Shown: positions 34,909 to 43,810, counted from the first letter of the stretch. The stretch: 50,106 bases of DNA from an uncultured Bacilli bacterium (GCA_944331955.1 CALVIY010000006.1:1-50106), one strand, 5' to 3'. Notes: generated by a model not told the origin, from the letters alone. Numbers and translations: made by a program.

Positions 34909-37197
34909 TCAAACTGTTATCTCTTTCTTTCCATTATACCAAGCATCAACGATAATAGGAGTAACTACTTCATCTATAACTTTATCAACTCTTCTCGCTC
35001 CAAATTTTTCATAGTTGCTTTCTTTAATAACTTTATCCACAACTTCTTTGGATATCTCTATCTTTAAATCTTTCTTTTTAAATCCTTCTATTAACACATT
35101 TAATCTTTTTTCCACAATCTTGTGAATAACATCTTTACTTATATCATTAAAATAATAAATCTTACCTATTCTATTAACAAATTCCACACCTAGAAACTCT
35201 TCTATATCTATATTATTTTTACATTCTGTAAAACCAATCGAATCTTTAGAAAACCCTAAATTAGTAGTCATAAAAAGAAACACATTATCAAATCTAACCT
35301 TTCTACCCCTAGAATCAGTTAATACCCCTTCATCAAGCACTTGTAGAAATAGTTTCATCACTTCACCACTTGCTTTCTCTATCTCATCTAAAAGTATAAC
35401 TGAGTGAGGATGCATTCTAATTGTATCAAGAACAGTTAAATGATTATCAAAACCAACATAACCTGGAGGAGAACCGATAATCTTACTAACAGTATGTGCC
35501 TCTTTATATTCACTCATATCAAGCCTAATAAAGTTAGCATCTCCATACAAGAGGTTAGCAAATTCTTTAACTAATAAAGTTTTACCAACACCAGTTCTTC
35601 CACAGAATAAAAAAGATTCTATATGAGGCTTATCCTGAAATCCAAGTCTAACCTTCTTAACTCTATTACACAAATTAGTAATAATTTCATCTTGTCCTAA
35701 AACTATCTTTTTTAAACTTTTATCTAAGTTATTTATAATTTTTCTACTACTTTTATTAATCTCATAAATAGGTATCTTAGTCTTTAAATATATAACATCT
35801 GCAACCATCTCTTTAGTTATTTTTTTAGGCTTTCTCTTAGTCATTAAATTAAGTTCCAAGTCATTCTTCTTAGTAAGTAACTCTTTTTCTTTCTCTTTAT
35901 AAGTAGAAGCTAAATCAAAGTCTTGTTTTATAATCGCTTTCTTCTTATTACTTATAACTTCCTGAAGTTCTATATTTATCTTTAAAAGTTCAGTATCATT
36001 CTTACTTTCTAATAGTGAGGCTTTAGTACAAACTTCATCTAATATATCAATAGACTTATCAGGCTGATAATATTCATAAATATAAGTATCACTAAGGTCT
36101 ACTATTAAATCAATAATATCATCACTAATACTAACAAAGTGATATGCTTCATATAAAGACTTTAGTTTTTTTAATATCTCTTTAGTCTTATTAGTACTAG
36201 GCTCTTCTATCATAATAATCTGAAATCTTCGGTTTAAGGCCTTATCCTTTTCTATAAAGTTATGATATTCATAAGTAGTAGTCGCTCCAATTAACTGTAT
36301 CTTACCTCTTGCTAAAGCAGGCTTTATAATATTAGATGCATCAATCGCTCCTTCTGCACCTCCTGCTCCTACTATCGTATGAACTTCATCTATAAAGACA
36401 ATAATATCATCATTCTCTTCAAGTTCTTTTAATATCTTAGAAACCCTCTCTTCAAACTCTCCTCTATATTTAGTCCCTGCTACTAAGCTAGCCATAGGTA
36501 ATGAAAGAATAGTCTTCCCTTTAAGTGGTTTAGGAACATTACCTTCTACTATTCTTCTAGCAAGTTCTTCAACAATAGCAGTCTTACCAACCCCTGCTTC
36601 ACCAATTAGTAAAGGATTATTTTTACCTCTCCTACATAGTATCTCTATTAAACTTTTAATCTCATCATCACGCCCTATAACAGGATCAACCTCATTACCT
36701 ACAATCTTTTTATTAAGATTAACAGCAAAGTCTTCTACAAGCAACTTCTTGTGTAAGGCTTTATTACTAACTTTAGAGTCTTTTGATATAGAGTTATATA
36801 TCTCATCTACATCTATATTAAGACCAATCAAAAGTCTAATCGCAACCCCTTCTCCTTCTTCAAGTATTGCAAGTAATAACTCATTAACACTAACTTCTAC
36901 CTCACCTTTCTCTTTACTATTTAATATAGCAGTCTCTATAACTCTTTTTAATAAAGGAGTGTATAAAAACCATTCATTTCCTTCACTACCAACCCCTACT
37001 ATTCTAATAAGTTCTTTTTTAAATATTTCATATGTTATATTATAAGTTGCAAGTACTTTAGTAATATCCAAATCCTTCATTGAAAGTATAGCAAGAAACA
37101 AATGCTCACTTCCAACATAAGGATGTCTTAAATTATTCATTTCTTTTTTAGCAAGTATTAAAGCTTTTTGCGCTTCTTCACTAAATCTTGAAAACAT
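34909..37197 (-). CDS. clpC: ClpC-type AAA+ unfoldase
   Basis: ClpC unfolds substrates and feeds them to ClpP. The 762-residue protein has an N-terminal repeat domain (FSRFSEEAQKALILAKKEM, HPYVGSEHLFLAIL), AAA-1 with Walker A GEAGVGKTAIVEEL and Walker B IIVFIDEVHTIVGAGG, a short coiled middle domain (KQDFDLASTYKEKEKEL), and AAA-2 with GRTGVGKTLLVKEFANLLYG and VILLDEIEKASGEV. The middle domain is ClpC-like, with no long ClpB coiled coil. Family length is around 810, so this one is slightly short. No ctsR, mcsA or mcsB lies upstream, unlike Bacillus. A promoter is at 37220-37249, and no CtsR-type direct repeat was seen. Confidence 0.95.
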   Translation of the reverse strand: MFSRFSEEAQKALILAKKEMNNLRHPYVGSEHLFLAILSMKDLDITKVLATYNITYEIFKKELIRIVGVGSEGNEWFLYTPLLKRVIETAILNSKEKGEVEVSVNELLLAILEEGEGVAIRLLIGLNIDVDEIYNSISKDSKVSNKALHKKLLVEDFAVNLNKKIVGNEVDPVIGRDDEIKSLIEILCRRGKNNPLLIGEAGVGKTAIVEELARRIVEGNVPKPLKGKTILSLPMASLVAGTKYRGEFEERVSKILKELEENDDIIVFIDEVHTIVGAGGAEGAIDASNIIKPALARGKIQLIGATTTYEYHNFIEKDKALNRRFQIIMIEEPSTNKTKEILKKLKSLYEAYHFVSISDDIIDLIVDLSDTYIYEYYQPDKSIDILDEVCTKASLLESKNDTELLKINIELQEVISNKKKAIIKQDFDLASTYKEKEKELLTKKNDLELNLMTKRKPKKITKEMVADVIYLKTKIPIYEINKSSRKIINNLDKSLKKIVLGQDEIITNLCNRVKKVRLGFQDKPHIESFLFCGRTGVGKTLLVKEFANLLYGDANFIRLDMSEYKEAHTVSKIIGSPPGYVGFDNHLTVLDTIRMHPHSVILLDEIEKASGEVMKLFLQVLDEGVLTDSRGRKVRFDNVFLFMTTNLGFSKDSIGFTECKNNIDIEEFLGVEFVNRIGKIYYFNDISKDVIHKIVEKRLNVLIEGFKKKDLKIEISKEVVDKVIKESNYEKFGARRVDKVIDEVVTPIIVDAWYNGKKEITV

Positions 37198-37219
37198 AAA
37201 ATTCCTCCAATCTAATAAT

Positions 37220-37249
37220 ATTGTAAGGATTTTTACTTAATCTAATCAA
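37220..37249 (-). promoter_or_regulatory. Promoter of clpC
   Basis: TTGATT (37244-37249) and TACAAT (37220-37225) on the minus strand, 18-bp spacer. The ribosome binding site GGAGG follows 10 bp later. Confidence 0.55.
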
Positions 37250-37282
37250 GAAATTAAAGCCCCAAAAAAATGACAAAAAAAA

Positions 37283-37296
37283 GACCCCTAAGGGTC
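37283..37296 (-). terminator. Intrinsic terminator after the transporter gene
   Basis: GACCC/GGGTC with a 4-nt loop followed by eight T on the minus strand, 8 bp past the stop codon of the transporter gene. Confidence 0.85.
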
Positions 37297-37303
37297 AAAA
37301 CTA

Positions 37304-38734
37304 CTATATGATTAGTAATAATACTGTAAACACTATAAATGCTAATACAAGTAATGCTACTAATAATTTCCAGATATACTTAAACCAATCTTTATATGAA
37401 GTATTAGTATAAGAAAGAGTTAACATAAGTGGAATACTAGTAGGTGCTACTAGAGTAACAATACCATATAAGCTCTGGAATATTACAGCAATAAGTTGAT
37501 AATTATCAGTATTAGTAACTACACTTACAAAGTATGGTAACACACTATAGAAAGCATAAAGTGGATCTCCATTAAAGATACTAGAGATAAGAACAACTAA
37601 TCCAGTAGTAAAGATATTAAATCCTTTAGTTAATCCTAAAATAAATTTATAGATAAATAATTGATATGGATCATAAGTAGTAAGTACTAAACAAGTATAA
37701 ATTAGTATAGCTATTAAAGCAGGTACTAAAGCTTTTTTAACACCTTTACCAAATCCATCAAATACTTCATCCCATTTAATTTTATAAACAAATTTAAGGA
37801 TAATGATTGCAAGTAACATTAGAGTCACTAGCTCTACTAAAGTCCAATATCCAAAAGCACTAACTGCTCCTAAAATTTTACCAAAGATAGGGAATCCAAA
37901 TAATTCAAATTCAGTAATAGCAGTAGTAATATCATCAAATAAAGTAATACCAAAAGCACCATTCCAAGGAATAAATCCTAAAATTGTAACTAATAGCATT
38001 AAATCTAAAATTACTACTAAAGGCCAAACTCTAACTTTATGTTTTTTATCTTTGGCATTTTCTTTAGTCTTAGTAGCCTTAACTTCTTCTGGAATAAATT
38101 CTTCTTTATCTTCAACTTTCTTAGTACCAGCTTTCTTACCAAATTTTAAAACAAATAAAGCAAGTAATACTACACCTAATACTAAAAGAATAATTTTAGC
38201 CCAGATTAAATCTGTAAGTTCTACTGATAAGTATTGTTGTAATACTTGAGTTGTATTATAAGAAAATGTTGTACCCATTAAACCTACAGCCACACTACCT
38301 GCAGTAACAGCAGTTGCAGCAAGTTTATTGTATCCCATCATAAGTACTAATGAAATAACAAATGGGAATAACATAAGTAATGCTAATTGTAATCCTGCAA
38401 ATGAAGTTAAAAATGCAAATAACACCATAATAATAACTAGGCATACTGCTTCTTTACCTTTAAACTTCTTTACTAGACTATCTAGCATTCTTCTATAAGC
38501 TTCTGTTTTATATAAAACACCATAGAACCCACCTACAACTAATATAAATAAAGCAACATAACCAAAGTAACCAAGAACAGTTGATTGATATGATAAAATA
38601 TCAAATATTCCCACTTGATATCTACCAAGTTCTGTATACTCAGTTTGATAAGTTGCACAAGGTAAAATCCATGTTAATAAAGCAAATAAAAGTAGTGTTA
38701 TAATAACAACTTTAAGCGTATTATGCTTTTTCAT
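37304..38734 (-). CDS. Multi-pass membrane transporter, YfcC/DcuC-like
   Basis: The 476-residue product has about 11-12 hydrophobic segments separated by a charged cytoplasmic loop near 215-240 (VEDKEEFIPEEVKATKTKE). The N-terminal part (VVIITLLLFALLTWILPCATYQTEY, then IFDILSYQSTVLGYFGYVALFILVVGGFYGVLYKTEAYRRM) resembles the YfcC/C4-dicarboxylate anaerobic carrier group of ion-coupled carriers. Beyond that I cannot name a substrate. GGAAGGAGAGG precedes the ATG at 38734; a TTG six codons earlier is inside this site. It has a strong promoter (38758-38786) and its own terminator, so it is a single-gene unit. Amino acid or dicarboxylate uptake is a family-level guess. Confidence 0.6.
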   Translation of the reverse strand: MKKHNTLKVVIITLLLFALLTWILPCATYQTEYTELGRYQVGIFDILSYQSTVLGYFGYVALFILVVGGFYGVLYKTEAYRRMLDSLVKKFKGKEAVCLVIIMVLFAFLTSFAGLQLALLMLFPFVISLVLMMGYNKLAATAVTAGSVAVGLMGTTFSYNTTQVLQQYLSVELTDLIWAKIILLVLGVVLLALFVLKFGKKAGTKKVEDKEEFIPEEVKATKTKENAKDKKHKVRVWPLVVILDLMLLVTILGFIPWNGAFGITLFDDITTAITEFELFGFPIFGKILGAVSAFGYWTLVELVTLMLLAIIILKFVYKIKWDEVFDGFGKGVKKALVPALIAILIYTCLVLTTYDPYQLFIYKFILGLTKGFNIFTTGLVVLISSIFNGDPLYAFYSVLPYFVSVVTNTDNYQLIAVIFQSLYGIVTLVAPTSIPLMLTLSYTNTSYKDWFKYIWKLLVALLVLAFIVFTVLLLII

Positions 38735-38757
38735 ATCTTCCTCTCCTTCCAACTATA

Positions 38758-38786
38758 ATTATACGAAGAATTCCTTTAGTTTACAA
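38758..38786 (-). promoter_or_regulatory. Promoter of the transporter gene
   Basis: TTGTAA (38781-38786), 17-bp spacer, TATAAT (38758-38763) on the minus strand, immediately before GGAAGGAG. Confidence 0.75.
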
Positions 38787-38823
38787 GCTTTTACAAAACT
38801 TTTTGATGAAATTTTTGTGAATT

Positions 38824-39510
38824 TTATAAATTTTGAAAAAAGGCCTTAAATAATTTCTTAGAATATTTATCTTCCAAATTAGATTCAGGATGCCACTGTA
38901 CTCCTATTATAAATTTCTTATCTTTAAGTTCCACACCTTCTATTAACCCATCACTACTCCTAGCACAGATTAAAGTATTATCTAACTCTCTAACATGATA
39001 ACTATGTCTAGAATTAACAATTATTTTTTCTTCGCCTATAATAGAATAAAGTTTACTAGTCTTATCAATAATAACTGAATGAACATAAGTCTTATTAGGT
39101 TCAAAATGATTAATAGAAGTATTATTTTTAATAGTATTATCATAACCTATTCTTTTATCATTACTTAATACTTTACTTAAAACTTGCATTCCTAAACAAA
39201 TACCAAGTAAAGGCTTATCACATCTAATTGCATAATCAATAATAATTTCATCTAACTGATACCAAGTATCTCCACCAGGTAAAATAAAACCATCGCAAAA
39301 ACTTAGAACACTCTCTAAATCTTTAATTTCTTCTTCACTATAAAAAGGTTTACTACAAGGATCTTTCAAACTCATATCAATCTTATCAACCGGTAATATC
39401 AAAAAAGGAATACCATTGTTTTTAACAACAGCAAGTCTTACCTCTTCCGCACAAATAATATTAGAATCACCAGAATACAATCTTCCTACAATACCAATAA
39501 TAGGTTTAAT
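38824..39510 (-). CDS. Class I glutamine amidotransferase, PuuD/peptidase C26 type
   Basis: The 228-residue product is a gamma-glutamyl-GABA hydrolase-like class I amidotransferase. The nucleophile lies in LLGICLGMQVLSK near residue 115, and the His and Glu in GVQWHPESNLE near 200; FILPGGDTWY near 90 provides the oxyanion loop. Homologues start MKPxIGIxG. Here the equivalent codon is ATT (39508-39510), with a well-placed GAGGTGG (spacer 6 nt). The only other in-frame option, TTG at 39525, overlaps that site. So an AUU start is likely, or the gene is poorly expressed. It is 90 bp downstream of the transporter promoter region on the same strand; substrate is unknown. Confidence 0.85.
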   Translation of the reverse strand: MKPIIGIVGRLYSGDSNIICAEEVRLAVVKNNGIPFLILPVDKIDMSLKDPCSKPFYSEEEIKDLESVLSFCDGFILPGGDTWYQLDEIIIDYAIRCDKPLLGICLGMQVLSKVLSNDKRIGYDNTIKNNTSINHFEPNKTYVHSVIIDKTSKLYSIIGEEKIIVNSRHSYHVRELDNTLICARSSDGLIEGVELKDKKFIIGVQWHPESNLEDKYSKKLFKAFFQNL

Positions 39511-39540
39511 AAAACACCACCTCAAAATAAGATATGAAAA

Positions 39541-39566
39541 AAGATAAGAATACTTAACTCTTATCT
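39541..39566 (-). terminator. Intrinsic terminator after the nuclease remnant
   Basis: AGATAAGA/TCTTATCT, an 8-bp stem with a 9-nt loop, followed by a six-T run on the minus strand. Confidence 0.8.
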
Positions 39567-39588
39567 CAATTATTTATATATAATTATA

Positions 39589-40385
39589 CTAGTAAAATAA
39601 ACTATATACTAAATTACAAACATTTGAATTTGCATCTATTACAATGACTTCATCAGATATTTCTAACATAAAATCATAAGAAGTAAATATTTCAATTGTA
39701 TTTTTTAAAATTTCTTGAATATTACTATTAATAGATAGTATATCTTTGACATATAACGCAAACTGTGATATATTATCAACATACAAAGAAGAAACACTTT
39801 TTGGATATTGAATCCAAGTATTTACTTCTTTTATAGAACTCGTACCACTATTCGTTTTGGACGTTAGTATGGGGCTTTGCACATCATACATAGTGGCAGA
39901 GTTCTTTTTTTGTATATACATAGTCTGCACCTCTAAATTATGATGTTTGTCTGAAACATAATTAACAACGCAATAATTATTTTTAATCCAGTTTTTAAAA
40001 GTTAAAACAGGCTTACCAGATTTATAATCAAAAGACGATGAAATATAATCAAATTCACTTATAATTTTAGGAATCTTCTCAAATCTTCAGTTATTGCAAT
40101 TTGTCCTCTTTTACTTTCAGTAACAGAATCCCTATGATGTTTTAAAATATGTTTTACTGTATCTGCTTTCAAAGAAACATTACAATTTTCAACATTAATA
40201 TCAGTTTTAGACTTAATTACTTCTACAAGAGCAGAAGTAATTTTACCCAAATAAATTTTAGCATTAGTAACTTTATTCACAGTATCTTTAACAAATCTTT
40301 TAATATCTGATAGTTTTCTAATTATCTTAATCTTATTACTCTCAATATTAAAAATCTCTTTATCAGTATATTTCTTTAAACTAAT
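39589..40385 (-). pseudogene. PBECR-type nuclease-domain remnant, frameshifted
   Basis: The frame from 40385 runs to a stop at 40059 and covers KKYTDKEIFNIESNKIK, then VSLKADTVKHILKHHRDSVTES and GQIAITEDLR. A second frame picks up with KIPKIISEFDYISSSFDYKSG, LTFKNWIKNNYCVVNYVSD and LEVQTMYIQKKN, then a C-terminal part to 39589. Together these read like a phage-Barnase-EndoU-ColicinE5-RelE-like (PBECR) domain: a conserved H-I-x-x-H, then T-x-E-D-L, a strand pattern, and T-M-Y-K-like end. One base is missing near 40070. No ATG precedes it. An ATT at 40383-40385 lies 5 nt after AGGTG, which overlaps the lysS end. It looks like the stranded C-terminal nuclease module of a phage MuF or polymorphic toxin protein. 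No immunity gene is visible. Confidence 0.7.
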
Positions 40386-40393
40386 AGTAACAC

Positions 40394-41887
40394 CTACTTA
40401 TCAATAGGTTTCATTGTAGGGAATAATATTACATCACGAATACTTTCTTGTTCTGTAAAGAACATTACAAGTCTATCTATTCCATAACCTACACCACCAG
40501 CAGGAGGCATACCATATTCCAAAGCTTCAACAAAATCCATATCTATATCATTTGCTTCTACATTACCTAAATCTTTTTCTTTTAATTGTTCTTCAAATCT
40601 TTCCAATTGATCATCTGGATCGTTTAATTCTGTATAAGCATTAGCCATTTCTCTACCACCAATAAATAGTTCAAAACGATCTACAAATCTAGGATCATCT
40701 TTATTTTTCTTAGTAAGTGGAGAAATCTCTACTGGATGTCCATATAAGAAAGTTGGTTGAATTAATGTTTCTTCTACATATTTTTCAAAGAAAAGATTAA
40801 TAATATGTCCAACGCTATGTTCATGCTCTTGAACTTCTATTTTATGTTCTTTAGCAAGTTCTAATGCTTCATCAACACTAATTTCCTTTTTAAAGTCAAT
40901 ACCAGTAACTTCTTTAATTGCATCAACCATACTAATTCTCTTCCATGGTCCATTTAAATTAATATCATAGTTATTCCAATGATAATCCATTTTACCAATA
41001 ACATTCTCTGCAATATTAACAAACATCTTCTCAGTTAAATCCATCATACCCTCTAAATCAGAATAAGCTTGATAAACTTCCATAAGTGTAAACTCTGGAT
41101 TATGTCTAGTATCCATTCCTTCATTTCTAAAAGTACGACCTATTTCATAAACTCTTTCCATACCACCAACTAAAAGTCTTTTTAAAGGTAATTCTAAAGC
41201 AATTCTAAGATACATATCAAGATCTTGACTATTATGATGAGTAACAAAAGGACGAGCTGAAGCACCTGTTAATAATGTTGATAAAACAGGTGTCTCCACT
41301 TCTACAAAACCTCTATTATCTAAAAAGTTTTGAATAGAACGAATAATCTTAGGTCTTAAGAAAGCAACACGTCTAGACTCATCATTCATCATTAAATCAA
41401 CATAACGTCTTCTATATCTTTCTTCAACATCAGTAAGTCCATGGAACTTCTCAGGAAGTGGTCTTAAAGCTTTAACTAAAGGAGTATACTCTAAACATTT
41501 AATAGTAACTTCTCCAGTTCTAGTCTTCATAACTTTACCATAAACACCAACTATATCACCAATATCAGCACTCTTGAATAAAGAATAGATATCTTCTCCT
41601 ACATCATTAATAGAAATGTATACTTGAATAGAACCACTCTTATCTTTAATAGAGAAAAATGATGCTTTACCCATCTTTCTAATAAACATAATTCTACCAG
41701 CTACTTTAACTGTATCAGTCATATTTTCAAATTCATCATGATCTACATTTGCATATTTTTCTTTTACATTATTAGCATAATCTTCTCTATCATAACGACT
41801 ACCAAATGGATCATATCCTAATTTTCTTAAAGCTTCTGCTTTTTCTCTTCTAACTAATTCTTGTTCGCTTAATTTCCTGCTTGACAT
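40394..41887 (-). CDS. lysS: Lysyl-tRNA synthetase, class II
   Basis: LysRS charges tRNA-Lys. The 497-residue protein has an N-terminal OB-fold anticodon-binding domain (VKVAGRIMFIRKMGKASFFSIKD, about residue 60-150), class II motif 1 (FLRPKIIRSIQNFLDNRGFVEVETPVL), motif 2 (EIGRTFRNEGMDTRHNPEFTLMEVY), and motif 3 (GVGYGIDRLVMFF). It ends within a normal distance (ILFPTMKPI). AAGGAGG, lying inside the RDD gene, precedes the ATG, and the genes overlap by about 19 bp. It is the last intact gene of the dusB-RDD-lysS run, resembling the dus-lysS arrangement of Bacillus. Confidence 0.98.
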   Translation of the reverse strand: MSSRKLSEQELVRREKAEALRKLGYDPFGSRYDREDYANNVKEKYANVDHDEFENMTDTVKVAGRIMFIRKMGKASFFSIKDKSGSIQVYISINDVGEDIYSLFKSADIGDIVGVYGKVMKTRTGEVTIKCLEYTPLVKALRPLPEKFHGLTDVEERYRRRYVDLMMNDESRRVAFLRPKIIRSIQNFLDNRGFVEVETPVLSTLLTGASARPFVTHHNSQDLDMYLRIALELPLKRLLVGGMERVYEIGRTFRNEGMDTRHNPEFTLMEVYQAYSDLEGMMDLTEKMFVNIAENVIGKMDYHWNNYDINLNGPWKRISMVDAIKEVTGIDFKKEISVDEALELAKEHKIEVQEHEHSVGHIINLFFEKYVEETLIQPTFLYGHPVEISPLTKKNKDDPRFVDRFELFIGGREMANAYTELNDPDDQLERFEEQLKEKDLGNVEANDIDMDFVEALEYGMPPAGGVGYGIDRLVMFFTEQESIRDVILFPTMKPIDK

Positions 41888-42579
41888 AATGCATCCTCCT
41901 TCACTGTATCAGCTTGTACCACTTCAGTATGAACAGCTTTATCATGTAATCCTTGAGCATTCTTAGTAAATGCTATCATTATTAAACTAATAGTAAGTAC
42001 TAAATATTGAATAATGCTAACAAAACTACTAGTACTTAAATATAAGTTTTTACCTAAGAAAAGAACTAAAGCAACATTAATAATATTAACTAAAATACTA
42101 TTATTAATCATACTTCTAATAAGTAAATCATTCATAGTAAGTTCTTTATCATTAGTCTTCTTAATTTTAATTTTCATTAACTTCTTACCAAAAGTCTGCC
42201 CATTATTATAACATGGATAAACAACATAGTAAAGTAAACTTATAACAATAGTAACAATAGAGATAATAACTGTTTGTCTAGATATATCATAACTTATATC
42301 AACCATCTGATTAACATATTCCTCCATAGAAACAGTTCCCTCAACATATCCCTCTAAAACTCTATTTTGTTCTTCATATAATTTAGTAGCAGTATCATTA
42401 ACAGGAATAAACATTGTAATAAGTGAAGTTATCATACTAAGAAGTACTAAATCTATCAAAAATGCAAGTACTCTTTGGCTAAACATCGCTTTAATATCAG
42501 GACTCTTTTTAACTTTATTTTCTTCCTGCATTTTTTTCTCTTCATCTTTTATTCTATCATAAACATTTTTCTTCTTCAT
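41869..42579 (-). CDS. RDD-family membrane protein
   Basis: The 236-residue product has a charged N-terminal region of about 30 residues (EEKKMQEENKVKK) and then the RDD domain with RVLAFLIDLVL near residue 35 carrying the family Arg and Asp residues. Four to five membrane spans are visible (about 38-58, 105-130, 150-175, 185-205). Family members occur in membranes and have been linked to ion transport, but no function is established. AAGGAGG precedes the ATG. It overlaps lysS by about 19 bp at one end and dusB by 23 bp at the other, so it is translated with both. Confidence 0.85.
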   Translation of the reverse strand: MKKKNVYDRIKDEEKKMQEENKVKKSPDIKAMFSQRVLAFLIDLVLLSMITSLITMFIPVNDTATKLYEEQNRVLEGYVEGTVSMEEYVNQMVDISYDISRQTVIISIVTIVISLLYYVVYPCYNNGQTFGKKLMKIKIKKTNDKELTMNDLLIRSMINNSILVNIINVALVLFLGKNLYLSTSSFVSIIQYLVLTISLIMIAFTKNAQGLHDKAVHTEVVQADTVKEDALCQAGN

Positions 42580-43546
42580 AAACTTCCTCCTTAAACTCTT
42601 CTAATACTTGTAGTATATCATATATTTTAGTCATTTTATAAATTTTATTTTTAATTTCATTACTTCCTTTAACACCCTTTAAATACCATCCTACATGACT
42701 TCTTATTTCTAAAACAGCTTGCTTCTCACTTTTTAAATCTACTAAAAGATTTAAATGTCTAATACACATATCTATTTTATCAATAGTACTAGGAAGAGTA
42801 TAAGGTCTACCTTCTAAATAAAGAACTGTATTTCTAATAAGCCATGGATTACCTAATGCTGCTCTACCTATCATTATAGCATCACATCCGGTATAGTCTA
42901 ACATCTCCTTAGCTTTCTCAGGACTAGTAACATCACCATTACCAATTACTGGAATTTTAACACTATTTTTGACATCACGAATTATATTCCAATCTGCTTT
43001 ACCAGAATAACCTTGACTTCTAGTTCTACCATGTACACAGATAGCACTAGCACCTGCTTCTTCACAAGTTTTAGCAATCTCAACTGCATTTATATGATTA
43101 GCATCCCATCCACTACGTATTTTAACAGTAACAGGACATTTTACGGCTTTTACAACAGCACTGACTATTTCTTTTACCTTACTAGGATCTTTTAGTAAAG
43201 CACTACCTGCTTGCGCCCTTAAAGCTACTTTAGGCACAGGACACCCCATATTAATATCAATAATATCAGGTCTCATTTCTTTCTCTATATATTTAGCAGC
43301 CTCTACAAAACTATCTACATCACTACCAAATATCTGTTGCGTAATAGGACGTTCAACATCTTCCATATAAAGCATATCAATAGTCTTTTTATTATCATAA
43401 CAGATTGCTTTATCACTAACCATTTCAGCATAGATAAGACCACAACCCATCTCTTTAACAATCTTACGATAAGCACTATTACAAATACCAGCCATAGGAG
43501 CAAGAACAACTCTATTATCTATTTCTACATTACCTATTTTCCACAT
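42557..43546 (-). CDS. dusB: tRNA-dihydrouridine synthase
   Basis: Dus enzymes reduce uridines in the tRNA D-loop using FMN and NADPH. The 329-residue product opens VVLAPMAGICNSAYR (FMN contact), has GAKLVI-like DINMGCPVPKVALRAQAGSALLKD with the catalytic Cys, PVTVKIRSGWD, and CVHGRTRSQGYSGKADW, followed by VIGNGDVTSPEKA and the helical C-terminal domain. The start at ATG 43546 follows AGGTGATT; the seven codons upstream are not supported. It leads a short run with the RDD gene and lysS. The upstream gap holds the toxin-antitoxin candidate. Confidence 0.95.
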   Translation of the reverse strand: MWKIGNVEIDNRVVLAPMAGICNSAYRKIVKEMGCGLIYAEMVSDKAICYDNKKTIDMLYMEDVERPITQQIFGSDVDSFVEAAKYIEKEMRPDIIDINMGCPVPKVALRAQAGSALLKDPSKVKEIVSAVVKAVKCPVTVKIRSGWDANHINAVEIAKTCEEAGASAICVHGRTRSQGYSGKADWNIIRDVKNSVKIPVIGNGDVTSPEKAKEMLDYTGCDAIMIGRAALGNPWLIRNTVLYLEGRPYTLPSTIDKIDMCIRHLNLLVDLKSEKQAVLEIRSHVGWYLKGVKGSNEIKNKIYKMTKIYDILQVLEEFKEEVYEEEKCL

Positions 43547-43593
43547 AAAATCACCTAACACTTGCAAAATATAAACTTTTATGTTACTATGAA

Positions 43594-43614
43594 TATGTAA
43601 AAGAAATTTACATA
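43594..43614. repeat. Perfect dyad beside the antitoxin RNA promoter
   Basis: TATGTAAA (43594-43601), AGAAA, TTTACATA (43607-43614). It is an exact 8-bp inverted repeat between the dusB start and the predicted start of the plus-strand RNA, overlapping its -10 region (CATAAA/TAAACT). Operator-like; it lacks a T-run and is not a terminator. Confidence 0.6.
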
Positions 43615-43620
43615 AACTAT

Positions 43621-43718
43621 TAAGGGAACGTTCAACATTGCCTTGTTGAATGCCTACCCCAAAATATTATTGTAGGAAGACATTTAATTCATTAGATGAA
43701 TTAAGTGTCATTTTTTTA
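43621..43718 (+). ncRNA. Candidate antitoxin RNA, convergent to the toxin gene
   Basis: A plus-strand RNA of about 95 nt is predicted from the start-like TAAGGGAACG at 43621 to the terminator at 43720. It contains the stem GTTCAACA/TTGTTGAA with a 5-nt loop, then a CCTAC/GTAGG pairing, and ends in a strong terminator shared with the toxin 3' end. The promoter is weak (CATAAA at 43611-43616 with a poor -35), so the start is inferred from similarity to the toxin 5' end. A short ORF inside has no ribosome binding site and is rejected. Confidence 0.55.
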
Positions 43719-43720
43719 TT
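43679..43720. terminator. Terminator shared by the toxin mRNA and the antitoxin RNA
   Basis: A 13-bp stem GACATTTAATTCA/TGAATTAAGTGTC with a 5-nt loop. On the plus strand it is followed by ATTTTTTTATT. On the minus strand the following bases are not T-rich, so toxin mRNA may read through to the left-hand repeat. The toxin stop codon TGA touches the stem. Confidence 0.8.
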
Positions 43721-43800
43721 ACTATTATCAATATGATAACTAGAGATAAAATGATAGAGATATGCTTAAGTACTTTTAATACAAAGATACGTTTATTCAT
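43708..43800 (-). CDS. Candidate type I toxin peptide (30 residues, hydrophobic)
   Basis: A 30-codon ORF encodes a short basic N-terminus (MNKRIFVLKVLKH) and a single hydrophobic segment (SIILSLVIILIIVI) ending in KK. A membrane-inserting peptide of this size and layout is typical for type I toxins. AAAGGAGG lies 8 nt before the ATG, and its complement ACCTCCTT sits 2 nt upstream of it, so the binding site can be buried in an 8-bp hairpin. A near-consensus promoter drives it, and an antisense-strand RNA converges on its end. I do not recognise the peptide family. It could also be a small membrane protein with another role. Confidence 0.65.
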   Translation of the reverse strand: MNKRIFVLKVLKHISIILSLVIILIIVIKK

Positions 43801-43810
43801 ATCTATCAAA

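Noticed and set aside
43650-43736. A 28-codon plus-strand ORF inside the candidate antitoxin RNA.
   Set aside because: It has no ribosome binding site and reads through the terminator hairpin; the opposing 30-codon ORF has a clear site.
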